A stretch of 64,000 bases of DNA from Actinernus sp. WN-2022 (GCA_030867875.1 JAOWCC010001634.1:97195321-97259320), one strand, 5' to 3'; counted from the stretch's first letter, positions 23,580 through 36,423 are shown. Numbers and translations: made by a program. The notes: generated by a model from the letters alone, not told the origin.

Positions 23580-23788
23580 TGACGTCTATACAGGTTTCGA
23601 CCCAGGCTTTTACTTTCGCGGTCATGGGTCAGGAAAGGTCAGAAAAGGTCACATTTACAAGACTTCAAACAAGCATACCGGTAGAACATAAAGTATTCAC
23701 TGTAAACCAAAACGTTCTTCACAGAAGTACTCAAAACTTTTCGGGTGTTCATAAGCTATCAAAATTGCAAAAGGGTCATAGGCACTGT
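23580..23788 (+). repeat. Solo arm of the 6.6-7.1 kb inverted-repeat family
   Basis: Matches the right arm of 6,611-7,125 (GGGTCAGGAAAGGTCA, ACAGAAGTACTCAAAACTTT, GGTCATAGGCACTG). A five-base direct duplication of AAAAGGTCA is present. It directly abuts a diverged copy of the 401-577 MITE body (23,790-23,935). Confidence 0.7.
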
Positions 23789-23939
23789 AAAAGGTTACTG
23801 CACGGCATGCCATACACGACATTGAAATGGTTTCCCATTGTTTTCGCCTTTTTGATCCAATCAAATTACAGAATTGCAGTACAGTAAGTTACAGTACGGT
23901 TACCGTCAGGCAACGAACATGCCATATTTGTAATCTGCT

Positions 23940-26020
23940 CTACTAGCCGTACGTTATTTTATATTATTCTGCTTCGGTCGTTACAGAAAACCAGACTTTA
24001 GCTAAATCACCTAAAAAGGTGTGTTCCACATTCTTAGCTGCGTTCGCAAATGGAGGAAATACATTCGCCTCCGCATTGGAGCTAGGTCGATCTCACACAG
24101 CGGTCAAACGTCTGCGCATGCGTCAAAAGTCTTGCAACAACAAAACAAAACAAAACAAAGCAAAACAAATTCAAAGCGAGCCGGCGGCCGTCACTGTTCA
24201 CAAACCCGCTTTCAAACCTTGAGAACTTCTTTGGTAAATTACGAAACAATTTGGTAAACTCACAGTTTGAAGTTTGTTCAATTTCCCGTCGACTGTGAAA
24301 ATAAAAAGCTTAACTTTCACGTATTTTTCTTAACTTTTGGGGGTAGAAGTTCCATATCAAACAATTGTTGTCGTTCAGAGTAATATTTGGGACTGACTAG
24401 ATGCTAGTGAGGCATACGCTCATCCTTTTCAAATTTCGCTATCGAATCTTCAAAAAACGATTCGATTTTTTTAATCGCACTTCCTGTAGCCTACGTTGTA
24501 TCCGCCTCTCTTCTGCCGGCTCGCTACACTTCCTGAACGTGTTTTAGTATTCGACGATCTGTCCTGCTTTCCAAATATGGAATATATTGACCATATATGG
24601 AATATCACAGGGAGCTCTCAGGAACGACACTTTTCTCGATAAATTGTTTGATATGACTGTAATATGTTATAAGGAAAATTTGCGCGGGAAATACCAGACT
24701 AATACGCACGCGCAGACGTTTGACCGCTGTGTGGGTCGATCTATAAAGCTAAATATTTCAATAATTTTGGAATGTGTTTACGAACCCGTCGTTCCATCCT
24801 TGACCTGATACTTCTTCTAACGTGCTCAAACATGTCAGTGGATGAGGTGTCTGTCTCTATTGCTGCTCCAATGACTTCCATCCAGGAGAGCTTATCTTCT
24901 AGGCTGTCTGCAATAATAACGATAACAATAATCATGATAATCACGGTGAAAATGATGATTACAATAATGATTAAGATTATCGATGATGACAACGATGAAG
25001 ATGATGACAATGATTTTTTTGATTGAATACGGTTGGAGTGGTTTTTGTTTTGTGTCATTCATGGCAAACAGTGGTAAAATAAAGGATCACATTTCTCTTT
25101 ATTCTTCTTTCTGAACAACACCTTTTTCCAAATTTAAGAGTTTAAAAACTGTGCCATGAACAGGTATAATACGACAAAGTGTTATTACCACAACTGATGT
25201 AGTAAGTCCTCCTGGCGAGGTCATCAAACACTGGACCCAGAGCAAAACAGTTTGGTTTCTTTTTCCTCTCTTCCATCTCAAGGTCACGAGCGAGATCTAT
25301 CAAACAAGAACCTTTGACTTCAGTTTGCTGAAAATCTTACCGTTTTCGTTGAATTTCAAGTCACGTTTGGAAAATTGCAATTAGCCGACCGTCAATAGCC
25401 TGCGTCACATCCGGACGTTTCTCTGGTATAGTCCGTCTGCGAAGCAGCGACACAAACCGTGTTCTAGACCCCAGCCAAAAATGCTCATTTCTTACACGTC
25501 TTCTGACTTGCCATTCAACTGTCACCAGCCTGTCACCTGTTAGTCTCCCCAGAATCCAAGAACCACTCGCGCCAGAACACTCGTCTGGCAGGAAATCGTT
25601 AGTGGAAATATAGAGGCTAAACTTAAAAATATTGATGTAGAATCGGTTCAAATAGCTTCGTATATATTCTGTTCTTAGCTTTTATCAAGAAATAACAAAT
25701 ATTTTGGAAGAACTCATTTATTTTTAGGCTGAACTAGTGAGCTCGTGAAAAATGCCGACAAAAGCGAGTCGTTGCTTATTTAATTTGTACATTTACGCTG
25801 TAATTGGTCTAGACAAATGGGGAATGGAATGTCGTGCTGATGTAAGGCAGCTGTTGGAGCTATCGCATGGCGTGACGATCCTAGTCATTTCAAAATAGCC
25901 AGTCAGAAGGCGTGTGAGAAAAAGCATTTTTAAAAGCCAATCAGAACGCGTACTCAAATAACGGTACGCTGCTGGGGGTCTAGAACAAGCTTTCCGTCGC
26001 TGGTTCGCAGACGGGCTTAA
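23940..26020. other. Intergenic with minor repeats
   Basis: Holds an ACAAAACAAAACAAAGC run at 24,135-24,165 and an ATGATAATCACG-type trinucleotide-rich stretch at about 24,905-25,015. The 96-codon minus frame at 25,361-25,651 carries the CGTCTGCGAAGCAGCG motif that I also see in repeat contexts, so I do not call it a gene. Confidence 0.4.
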
Positions 26021-26021
26021 C

Positions 26022-26072
26022 CTAGCCTGCGTGCAGACGTTCTCTTCGGGAGAACGTCTGCACGCAGGCTAG
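26022..26072. repeat. Perfect 23-bp hairpin with TTCGG loop
   Basis: CTAGCCTGCGTGCAGACGTT begins the left arm (26,022-26,044). The right arm (26,050-26,072) is its exact reverse complement, and the loop is TTCGG. It lies immediately left of the 12-bp array and shares AGCCTGCGT with the ends of the 14.3-15.5 kb element. Confidence 0.9.
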
Positions 26073-26123
26073 CTTAACCGGGATTCAGTTCGGATGCGAC
26101 GCAGGCGAGACAAACTAATATAG

Positions 26124-26462
26124 GAGCCAGGATCCGAGCCAGGATCCGAGCCAGGATCCGAGCCAGGATCCGAGCCAGGATCCGAGCCAGGATCCGAGCC
26201 AGGATCCGAGCCAGGATCCGAGCCAGGATCCGAGCCAGGATCCGAGCCAGGATCCGAGCCAGGATCCGAGCCAGGATCCGAGCCAGGATCCGAGCCAGGA
26301 TCCGAGCCAGGATCCGAGCCAGGATCCGAGCCAGGATCCGAGCCAGGATCCGAGCCAGGATCCGAGCCAGGATCCGAGCCAGGATCCGAGCCAGGATCCG
26401 AGCCAGGATCCGAGCCAGGATCCGAGCCAGGATCCGAGCCAGGATCCGAGCCAGGATCCGAG
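26124..26462 (+). repeat. 12-bp tandem array (GAGCCAGGATCC), about 28 copies
   Basis: A virtually invariant 12-bp unit with a BamHI-type GGATCC in each copy. Because the period is divisible by three, all six frames stay open and give Ser-Asp-Pro-Gly, Leu-Ala-Arg-Ile or Ser-Trp-Leu-Gly repeats. These are artefacts, not proteins. Confidence 0.95.
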
Positions 26463-26752
26463 TCCTGTTGGCACCTCTTTCTGTCTCGAACAAATGACAT
26501 GATAGCTGGAATCACCTTGAGTTCTAAATCGTTTCTTGACAAATGAAGTCAACCAATCAGCTCCCTTTTTGACATCTTTTATACGTCACTGCAGGGTGCA
26601 AGGCCGCTATTCTAGAAACAACCGGATGAGTTGTTGTTGCTGGATAAATCGTTCAGTCTTCATAGTTTTCTTTTTCATTCTGTGCACTTGATTCTCCTAG
26701 ACCCTACAGATTGTCACGGCAAGTACAGTGTTATAATGCCCTAAAATTCGTG
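26463..26752 (+). repeat. Left inner arm of foldback-like structure
   Basis: Reverse complement of 29,442-29,727 (GGCACCTCTTTCTGTCTCG; GTTGTTGTTGCTGGATAAA; AGACCCTACAGATTGTCACG in one arm or the other). Together with the 12-bp arrays it forms long inverted repeats about 3.9 kb apart. Confidence 0.85.
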
Positions 26753-27330
26753 CGACTAACCATTCAACCCCTCGAAATGGGAGTAAAATAAACTTTTCAA
26801 TCAATCTAACTACATTTTAGTAGTAAGGATAGATAGTACCATTCATGGTAGAAAGATAAACGAAATCTATTTTTGGGTCCGAGCTCTTACAGAGACAGCC
26901 TCTTAATTGACCAATAGGAGTCGATGTGTGACAGCCTGCCAATTTTGATTTGGTTTGATTGAAATGAAGCGTGCACTTCAAAACAAACTTCGCTCGCTGT
27001 CAAATGAAATGCAAAATGTAGGTACAAAATTGTCAAATGGTTCTCATATACGGAAATTTCAATAAAACCAGCTATTGTAATTTGTTCAAAGTTGTCCATG
27101 GAAAGAACTGCGACCGGTACCACTTTAGAATATATATGTAGGCAGTTCGGTTTTAGCTTGTTGCGTTCCGGCGCAACAGATAATCAGATAATCCCGTTCG
27201 TGGACGAACGGGAAATTTCAAAAACACAGGGTCTTGTTGCAGGCTCTCCTTTCTCTTTCGCCTCCTTCCCCCTCCTCTCCCCCACCACAGGAACCCCAAA
27301 TCAACCAGAGCCTGCAAGCAGGCTAATGTT

Positions 27331-27430
27331 CATTCGGGTCGTGTTATTCCCTTGTTTCAGTGTTTGCTCAAAAGAAATGCAGCTTTGAGGAGATTAATAC
27401 TCATTCCAAAAAAACTGAGGCAGGCATAAG
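27331..27430 (+). repeat. Left innermost arm, holds the empty hAT site
   Basis: Inverted match to 28,691-28,738 plus 29,193-29,252. CTTTGAGG at 27,383-27,390 is the single, undisturbed copy of the target that is duplicated around the MITE at 28,739-29,192. Confidence 0.8.
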
Positions 27431-28690
27431 TGATTATACACTGAATGACAGCCGATTGATTGAACAGTTTACTAAGTGCTAGAAACATCTACGGTTTGCA
27501 TAAATTTATACGCTAACAGGCCAAAAAGTGCTTATTTTCAGTGCTGTGACACTGGGTTCTTAGGGTCCACTCAAACATAATACGTCAAAAGACATAGTAG
27601 GCGCCTTCAAATGGCTAGATAAGCTGCAGACAACTGGTTTCAAACGAATTTCAAAAAGTACTCGTTGGGTGCCCTTGTTATATTCTAGAAGATTTCGTTC
27701 AGTTTTCAGAGCATGGCTGGAGCTGCCTGGTCAGCCTCGTTTCCGTGCCGTCAATGTTTGTCTTTTTGTCGCGTTGGTTTCTCCGAAACTATTTGTCCAA
27801 ATCCACCAATATTTTTCTTTCGCATGATCAGGATCGAATTTGTTAGTAGTCTAGAACAGAAACAAGAATTTTCTAGCCCAAGTAACTTCATGTTGCAAAG
27901 TTTTGTGGAGGTACGAATTTTTTAGGGATTCTTTTTTCCTTTAGGCAATTCTTAGGGAATGAAAATGTGTTGTTCTGACTCTATTGATCAGACGAATTGG
28001 GACGTACGAATATTTTAGGGGAACCTTTTAGTCTCCCTTTTCTTCTATAATTTTCTAGGGATTGAAAACAAATTTTCTAGCCAGTATTTCAGAAAACAAT
28101 TTTCTTGGGACAATTTTTTCAAATCCGAAAGTTTTAGGCTAACTTACTCTCCCGAACAGCTTTTTAACCGAAAACGTCGTTGGATGCCCTTGATATAACT
28201 CCTGAAACCGAAATAACTCCAGCAATTGATACAAGACAGTCTTGTGTCCATTCTCTTACAGAATAAGCTCTAAAAGTGATTATCCATTGCGCGAGAGCCG
28301 ATAGACCGAACAGTATAAGAAACCGCTAGAACATTTGCGTAAATACGCTCAAATTTGACACTTTGACATTTTGCTATTGCCAACGTAAGTATCAGTTAGT
28401 ATTGCTAATTTTTCGAAATGAAATCCTTAACCAAATGTTCTCATTTTCGCGCACAATAGAACACAGATGCTGAACATGCGAAAGAAAAAAAATAGTGGCA
28501 TTTGGAGAAATAGTTTAGGAGAAACGAACACGACAAAAAGACAAACATTGACAGCAGAAACCGCTAGAAGCTACACGCAGTTTCCGCCATTACGCATAAA
28601 AATCTCTGTCTTCATGAAGTCACTCAGTGAATTATATATGTTTACAATTTAATTAGCCTCCCTTTATTATCCACCAAACGGTCCCTTGCT
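27431..28690. other. Spacer of the foldback-like structure, no gene seen
   Basis: AT-rich sequence. Short frames at 27,713 and 28,467 have no domain. Several TTTTCTAGGGATT-type motifs occur at 27,920-28,080. Confidence 0.4.
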
Positions 28691-28738
28691 CTTATGCCTG
28701 CCTCAGTTTTTTTGGAATGAGTATTAATCTCCTCAAAG

Positions 28739-29192
28739 AGGGGCTGAATGGGGTTAACTGATAACTGAGAAATGGCCAAAAATATTACTGTTAACTGAGA
28801 ATTTTACCTTTTTTTAGCTGTTAGCTGATATTTGTGAGATAGCTGTTACCTGATATTTCATTATTTTTTATTAAAATGACGTAACGTCACATGCTATTAT
28901 TGGCTTTTCGGATGGTTTTCGACAGATTTGATCCAGTTGATAATAGTCAAATATTAAACATGACACATCAGAGTTATCTGATACTAGAAAAATCTATTGA
29001 ATAGACAAAATGTAGTGTTTGATGTTGAATTAGCGGTTATTATTCATTTCATACCAGCAAATATGTATTCAAATCAGGTTAGGGTAGTCTTTTTATATAA
29101 CTTAACTGATAACAGCAAAATTTAACTGATAACTGATAAATAGCTAAAAATGTAGCTGTTAACTGATATTGGTATCCCCCCATTCAGCCCCT
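28739..29192. mobile_element. hAT-like MITE, 8-bp TSD CCTCAAAG
   Basis: The ends are AGGGGCTGAATGGGG and its exact inverse. CCTCAAAG occurs at 28,731-28,738 and 29,193-29,200. The interior repeats AACTGATAACTGA-like motifs. The inverted partner arm at 27,383-27,390 carries the site once, so insertion occurred after the arms formed. An 8-bp duplication fits the hAT superfamily. Confidence 0.9.
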
Positions 29193-29441
29193 CCTCAAAG
29201 CATTTCTTTTGAGCAAACACTGAAACAAGGGAATAACACGACACGAATGAACACGACTATATAAAAAAAATGAAACTTGAGACATGTTGAATTTCATCCC
29301 CCAAAATCACTACAGATCGATAACTCCTACATATTAGGTACCTTAGTAAAGTGTTTCCGAGGTTTTCCTTCGCGGAAAAGTAAATTTTGACTGGATTTCC
29401 CGTGGCTGTCGATCCCAGAGAAACATTGATCGAAACTGCTC

Positions 29442-29727
29442 TCACGAATTTTAGGGCATTATAACACTTGCCGTGACAATCTGTAGGGTCTAGGAGAATC
29501 AAGTGCACAGAATGAAAAAGAAAACTATGAAGACTGAACGATTTATCCAGCAACAACAACTCATCCGGTTCGGTTTCTAGAATAGCGGCCTTGCACCCTG
29601 CAGTGACGTATAAAAGATGTAAAAAAAAAGGGAGCTGATTGGTTGACTTCATTTGTCAAGAAATGATTTAGAACTCAAGGTGATTCCAGCTATCATGTCA
29701 TTTGTTCGAGACAGAAAGAGGTGCCAG
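29442..29727 (-). repeat. Right inner arm of foldback-like structure
   Basis: Inverted copy of 26,463-26,752 with a few substitutions and small indels (for example a poly-A run at 29,620-29,628). Confidence 0.85.
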
Positions 29728-29974
29728 GGCTCGGATCCTGGCTCGGATCCTGGCTCGGATCCTGGCTCGGATCCTGGCTCGGATCCTGGCTCGGATCCTG
29801 GCTCGGATCCTGGCTCGGATCCTGGCTCGGATCCTGGCTCGGATCCTGGCTCGGATCCTGGCTCGGATCCTGGCTCGGATCCTGGCTCGGATCCTGGCTC
29901 GAATCCTGGCTCGGATCCTGGCTCGGATCCTGGCTCGGATCCTGGCTCGGATCCTGGCTCGGATCCTGGCTCGG
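29728..29974 (-). repeat. 12-bp tandem array, inverted copy, about 20 copies
   Basis: The same unit as 26,124-26,462 in opposite orientation (GGCTCGGATCCT), with one GCTCGAATCC variant at about 29,900. The open frames over it are artefacts. Confidence 0.95.
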
Positions 29975-30071
29975 CATTTAGGTACACTCGACGCAGGCTA
30001 ACCGTCAACTAGACAGACTAGACTCTGCATTTGATTGACAGTCAGCTAAATGCAATTTAGCTATACATTCT

Positions 30072-30857
30072 AAGGGCCCGTTTACAAGGAGATAGGGTTA
30101 CCCTAGCACTAGGGTCAAAGATAGCCCGGGTTTACAAGCAAAATGATTCAGGTAGGGTTACCCTACTGCCCGGGTCAACTCAACACAAGCCAGTTGAAGT
30201 CTGTTTCAAATATATTATTCATTTAAAAAGCCGTTTCTTATGAAATATCATACTAATGAATGAAAACATGTGCTACTAATATTACTCTTCCACTTTTCTT
30301 TCATTTTTATCCGGTTCAAACAGATCTGTGAAGTGATTTTGATTTTACTGATTTTTTGGTAGCCTGTCACCTGGCCTGTGAACCGCTAGGCTCGCGGCCG
30401 CCAAAATCATTCAAGCATAGAAAACAACATGGCGGACACGAGTAGAGTTCTGGCGGGTTTTGGTGGATTAAAGTCGATTCTTCTTTCTGTGGTGCCCTTT
30501 ATTGCAGCTGTCTAATATCCTAGAATGTTGTTATGTTACCTACTAATTGCTAGAGAACTTCAGAAACTTGCAATGTGAAATTTGGCTCTAGAATAGAGTT
30601 GACCCGGGTAGGCAGGTTACCCTACCAAACCGTTTACAAGGGCAAAACATAGCCCTATTGTTAGGGTCACCCTAGCTCTCAGACAGGGTAACCCTAGCAC
30701 TAGGGTAACCCGGGCAGCCGAGTTGAGTTGTTCCGCCTGCTTGTAAACACATCGCTAAAAATAAGAGGAAATGACCCAGCGCTAGGGTAACCCTAGTGCT
30801 AGGCCTATAGGTAACCCTAGTGCTAGGGTAATCCTATCTCCTTGTAAACGGGCCCTT
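30072..30857. mobile_element. TIR element with subterminal CCCTAGYRCTAGGG palindromes
   Basis: AGGGCCCGTTTACAAGGAGA at the left end and its inverted copy at the right end, each flanked by TA. At least five copies of palindromic CCCTAGCACTAGGG/CCCTAGTGCTAGGG lie near the ends (30,103; 30,690; 30,780-30,830). Such clustered subterminal palindromes look like transposase-binding sites. No transposase is present. An ATG-started 28-codon frame at about 30,430 is probably chance. Confidence 0.75.
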
Positions 30858-30859
30858 AA

Positions 30860-32985
30860 ACTCTAGATATCAGCTCGTTACATGAAAAACTACTTTTTGC
30901 AGGCAGATAAAATAAAGTTTTTGATGCATAATCTGTTGAAATTTCAATCTGTCTCATGCTCATTATTTTAATGGTCGCACATGTGGCCAGTGACACACAA
31001 GCCATTTTCCCAGTCTCAGAAGACTCTCCCTTGGTAAATAGTGGATGCTGAAGAACCTATTGTGCTATTCACAAAGAGAAAGGGATTGACTAGGCTCGAT
31101 TTCCACTACTCTTCCTCTCGAGAAGTCTCAGACAGCTGGACAAGTGAACAGCCAATTACCATCTGTAACATAATTCGAAATTGGAATTTATCCACAGTCA
31201 TGTATTCCCGAAAGTAAATCCTTGTCAATTTTGAACCAAAATGAATCAAATTACAGCTTATCTTACCAGTTAGTACAGTAAAGCTCTTCGTTAACTGTAC
31301 TAACTAAAGCCTAAAGGCACAATCTTTCCTGGAATGTGGCCTGTAGAAATTCTGCAGGCAGGATTCTTATTGATCAAAAGAACAATGGCAAGTCCATGAG
31401 TGCAGCCATGCTTTCGGGGGGGAGGGGGGGAAGGGAGCATAGGCTCGTTTTCCCTGGCATGGCTGGTGATCAAGCCTATAGGCATTTGATATACAGTGTA
31501 CCACATACACTCACTGGTGCCCAGTACTACAGCATGACCCCATCAATTCTACTAGCTTAAATACCATGTCCTTGGACAAGACTGCAATTTATAGATCTCA
31601 GGATGATTAACTAAGCTTTGTAACCAGTTGGAAAGTAACAATCCTCAAATCCAAATATAAATATAAATCAATAAAATGCAATCACCCTTATTTTAGCTTG
31701 ATGAGCAAAAGTAAGTCCTGGCACTCATCAAATTTGTTTTGCCATTTTGCAAATCCAATCCTATGATCAGCTAATACTATGATTTGACAAATGTATTTTT
31801 GTTGGGCGTTCGTAATTAGCACCTCGTGCTCTTCCCTAAGGACTTGGAGTTGTTATTTAAGATGATATTTACATATACATGTAGTTTTCACTTGACGGCA
31901 ACCTGTTTACACGCTTGGTTATCCGGGCCAAAATTTTCTAGACATTTCTCTGTAATCCGGGCTTAAATTAACAGCGTTTGTACAGGTAAGCTTTTTCTTT
32001 TGATGACCCTTAACCTCCAGGGGTCTCTGCAAATTCGCATTGGGTTGGAGTATACGTTTCCAGAATATTTTTTTCTCAAAGTGAGGTTTTAACCTGTTTT
32101 TTTGTATCCGGCAATTCGTCATTAGTTTAACATTAATATGTAATGTTTATACGGCAATAAACTTGACATAACTGGTTGGCATCCTCCTAACACGCCTTGC
32201 TTGATGTGTATGTAGAATATACAACATAAATATTTTCTATGCGGCGGAGCGCAGTGACAGAGCATAGAAAGTTGGTTGATCCTGCTGGCCAAGGACAAGC
32301 CATCAAACAGTAAATAACAATCAAATAAACATGAAATAAACAAACAACAGGTTAAACTTAATTAATCAGGTGGGGTTTTTCCATGGAATACATACATGTA
32401 ACTGCCATTGATTCAACCTTTTGTAAATTTTGTATTTAAAAACCTGGGCTTTTGAATTGTATTTCCCTGGGTACTTAGCAAATTCTTGCTTACATGTTGA
32501 GTCCAACTCCACATATCCAGCCCGCTGACCACTGTTAATATCTTCTATTTTCCTAAAACAAAGAAATGAGATTTGTAAACATGATTATAATGTGGCCAAT
32601 GAAGTGAAAGCTATAAATAATGTATTTTGAAATGAATTATACAATTTCAAAATAATATTATATAATCTATGAATAATTATTAAAGTTCATTCATAAGATT
32701 TGTACATACCACATCCATGTAATTTAAATATTTATATTTCCAAGTACATTCAGTGTTTTTTTAGATTTTATCCAAAACTTAAGATTCTTCACAAAAATTG
32801 TCCATATTTGAACCCTTTATTTTTTTCTGAAATTCTTGCTTCAACTTAATCCTTTAATGCTATGAACCTATCAGGAGATTGTTGGAGATCATTAATTATT
32901 GTCATAATAACATACATGTACTGTAGTTACATGAAAAACATTTTTCCCACTGATCAGCTAAGAGTCATGCAGTGCAGGCATAACA
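30860..32985. other. Intergenic, no gene seen
   Basis: AT-rich sequence. GGGGGGGAGGGGGGG lies near 31,418-31,432. No coding exon was recognised on either strand. Confidence 0.4.
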
Positions 32986-32989
32986 CTAG

Positions 32990-33200
32990 GAGCACCCGGG
33001 GGTACTTATGTGATAAATGGGTAGACCTGTATGTGTGGCTTATAACCCTGTTTGACCCTAAAAGGAAGCTACAAAACCCTGACCCACCACTGCCGCACAT
33101 ATAATTATATTACATCATAAACATCTACATGTATCTATCTATCTATATCTACATTGTATCTAAACAGGAGTACCCCACCCCTCCCCCCCCCCCAAAAAAA
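32990..33200. repeat. G-tract repeat related to 1.06-1.41 kb
   Basis: GAGCACCCGGGGGTACTTAT on the left and GGAGTACCCCACCCC plus a poly-C and poly-A tract on the right form imperfect inverted ends around a body with TGTTTGACCCTAAAAG. It resembles the G/C-tract family seen at 1,061. Confidence 0.45.
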
Positions 33201-33204
33201 AAGG

Positions 33205-33890
33205 CAGGAGCATAACACCAGCTGAGTGCAGAAATATGTAACATCACTTCAAATTACATTATTATTATATACAATGTAGTTCCAGCCAAATATATGTGCT
33301 TTAATACAATTAATGCTCTTAGATCAGACTATAGAGCAAACACCACTTTTGACATTTAAGTATCTCAAAGTTTTTGCTGAGAGCTTGACTGAATTGTGTA
33401 ACCTGACACTGAATACATGTACCTTGTATTTCTGCTACATATTTTACATAATTATAATACAATGTACATGTATATCTATTACTTGCAATTACATTGTACA
33501 TTATAGTCATCATCATTCTCAAAAGGTCCTTGAGTAAGAATGCAGAAAATAAACTGAAAACAAAATTAATGATACAATTTATTTTTTATAACTTAAATTT
33601 AAATGAATTAATAACAACATTTTAATAATTTTATATGATTCTGCGCCTAGTTAAATATTAAATACTATGAATGCCTTTCAAGACATTACACTTACATGTA
33701 CTAGAGAAATACAGAACTATTAGGTTCAAATCAGTGATTTAGGTTGTTGTCAACAGTGGAAATGACCAATCATTTCACACAAAAAATGTCTGAAAGATTT
33801 TCAACATGGCAGGACTCTCACAGGTCCCATTTGCTTTCTGTTTCCTGCTCTCAATTACTGACCTGGATTACTGCCCCATTAAATTTTTGT
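33205..33890. other. Intergenic, no gene seen
   Basis: AT-rich sequence with no recognised element. Confidence 0.4.
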
Positions 33891-33891
33891 C

Positions 33892-34035
33892 CAATTGAAG
33901 GGCTGTGTGCAAAAAGGGCATAAGTGATTCTTGATCACGTTCTAAATTCTCCCTTAGAAAACAAAGGAATTGAAGGAGAATTTAGAATGTGATCAAGAAT
34001 CACTTACGCCCTTTTTGCACACAGCCCTTCAATTG
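33892..34035. mobile_element. Short hairpin MITE
   Basis: CAATTGAAGGGCTGTGTGC starts the left arm. The right arm is its near-perfect inverse, and the arms are about 62 bp around a 20-bp centre. The transcript would form a long hairpin. Confidence 0.85.
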
Positions 34036-36423
34036 ATCTACATTGTAACCCTAGCTACGACAATAGGGCTGGCTGTGTCACGAGACCCCCCGCATGACTC
34101 AGACAAACACATGTGACTGCTTACAGTATTTCAGTGCTTGACACTAATGCTAGTCCACTAGTCTAGGACTAATGAAACTTCGCAGTGGGCTATTAAACAA
34201 ATGACCTACTGTCCTCATGGGCTAGTTTAAGGACTTTGTAAAACAGTTTACTTCCACCTGCAGTGGTAATTTTCTATTTTGGTGACAGAGGTCCTTTTAA
34301 TTTTGTACTCTTTGGGAAAGCTTGATCTGGATCGAGCTAGTTCTCTAGCAGCTTCACTATACCTTAAGGTACTGGCTCGCCTGTATTTTCCAGGGATGCA
34401 CCATATCCACTTTGAACGGCTGATACTCCACTGTCAGAGCTCGCTCGGGATAGACACTACACCCATTTACTAGAGATAGAATAAACTTTCCAAAAATGTA
34501 GGTTTGTTTGACATCGGTGTTACCATAGTAACACAGCGTTGACGTCATGTATTTTACATATCATCAATTTTCTCGAAATCTAGACCTAAACGTTTAAAAC
34601 GACCTAGTGTGTCTTGTAGTTTAATTGTAGGCCTTCAAGACTGCAAAGTTTAAAAAATTGTATGAGAGCGTTTTCGAAAAAAATTGGGTTGAATATTTTC
34701 ATTTAAAAAATAAACAATTTGCCTTACTTCCTGTAGTAGTTGAGAACTGTGTTTTCCGGACCTATTCAAGCGTTGTTTTTAGCATATTTCATACCTGTGG
34801 CATAGGACTACTTCCCATGAAAATGTCATTCCATTTGCTTTATTCAATTTCGGTTTATGGAATCATAAGTAATGTCATAAATATGCTCATTTTACTCAAA
34901 ATAGTAACGTATTTTCTAAGGAAGCTGTAATTCGAAAACTAGTCGATAAATATTTTTTTTATCTTTTCACCTGAAATTCAACATGTACTACCCTGTCCCT
35001 GTAAATTTCAAGAGCATTGAATCATTTTAAGGGCGCAAAATAAAAACAAAAACAAAGGGAACTTTTACATTCATCTACGCAAGCTTCATTGCTGTATCAT
35101 TTTGTTTATAGCTTGCGTCTTTCTGAAATTTCTCTTTTGTCTAGATTCTACTGTCATACTTGTGTGCTTTTGAACTAACAAGTTTACCATGCACGCTTTG
35201 CTACTGCCGGAACGCTCATGCAAATTCTGTTTATAACTCAATATGCCACTTAACCTCCTTAATTTGCATAATTATTTGGAAGATTAATCTGTTGAGGGAA
35301 ACTAATGCTACCATGTGAAAGATCACATTAAAACTAGTAATTATGTTCAGTTTTAGAGCAATGTAAAGAATTAGTGTTGAGTTATAGGCATTTCTAATAC
35401 TGGGAAACACAAAAGCAAGGCCAGAATTTAAGAAAGGCCTCTGATATGTTTCTCATACACATCTCTCTAATTTCAAATGGCTGTATAATTAACTTCATTG
35501 CTTTTTAAGTAATGATTTGTGTTTATTAAGAAACTTGTATAGCACCAAACGGCATTCTGATGGAGCAAGGTGTTAATCTTGTAAATTGTGAAAATTCTTG
35601 ATAAATTATGATTGGCTGAAATGAAAATCGCCCTAAAGGTTAAGGAAGATGCTCCAATTTTTCAAAATATTAAAACTACGATTTGCAAGTTGCAGTTCCA
35701 AATGTCATTTATAAAGCAAATTGTATCTTTGGAACCTTATCAATTGTGCCTGTTTCATTATTAGAGCTATTGTTTTTGGCTGTTCCTATTGGTTGGAAGA
35801 TAATTTGTTCATAAAATGAAACAAACACAGTTTACTTACTTTTATTTCAGAATATTCATAATTATCACCCAGTGTTTTCGTACAAATCCCATGTGAGGGA
35901 GGCTCATGCAAATATGCCACACAACAATGGATTTTATCATACTTTTTACACGGATCATTACTTAAGCTATAGTACAGCACTCAAATTTCACAAGATCACT
36001 AATGTCGACATGCTCTTTCACATGGTAATGATCATATTTTCTGTACATGTGGGTAAACTATCGAAACGGGAATATGCATTGGTGTATGAATTGATGCCAT
36101 CCTGGGAGAAGCTTTGTTTCTCGTCTCCAAAGGAAGGTGAACAGTTGCAAACTGCCAGATATGATATACATTGAAAGAGCTGTTAACTGAACAAGCTCTG
36201 CTCTTTACACTGTAAACTGAACGATAATTAAGTGAAGGAAAATAAGGGGCATTAATTTCCTGGATTAGTGGGATACGATAGAACTATACAAGCTACCACT
36301 TTTTCAGACTCACTGACTAGTACCTCAAAACGTTAGTGTCGAGCACTGATCAAGAGTCATATTAGGACAATTAATTCATAGTTTTTCAATCAAAGAAAGA
36401 AGCAATACCTTAAATAAGAACCT
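34036..36423. other. Intergenic, no convincing gene
   Basis: Frames of 60-100 codons at 34,658, 35,872 and elsewhere show no domain and ordinary AT-rich composition. Confidence 0.4.

Noticed and set aside
26069..26552. Frames coding Ser-Asp-Pro-Gly, Leu-Ala-Arg-Ile or Ser-Trp-Leu-Gly repeats (also 29,649-30,012)
   Set aside because: A 12-bp unit keeps every frame open. No conserved start, flanking domain or codon variation supports a protein.
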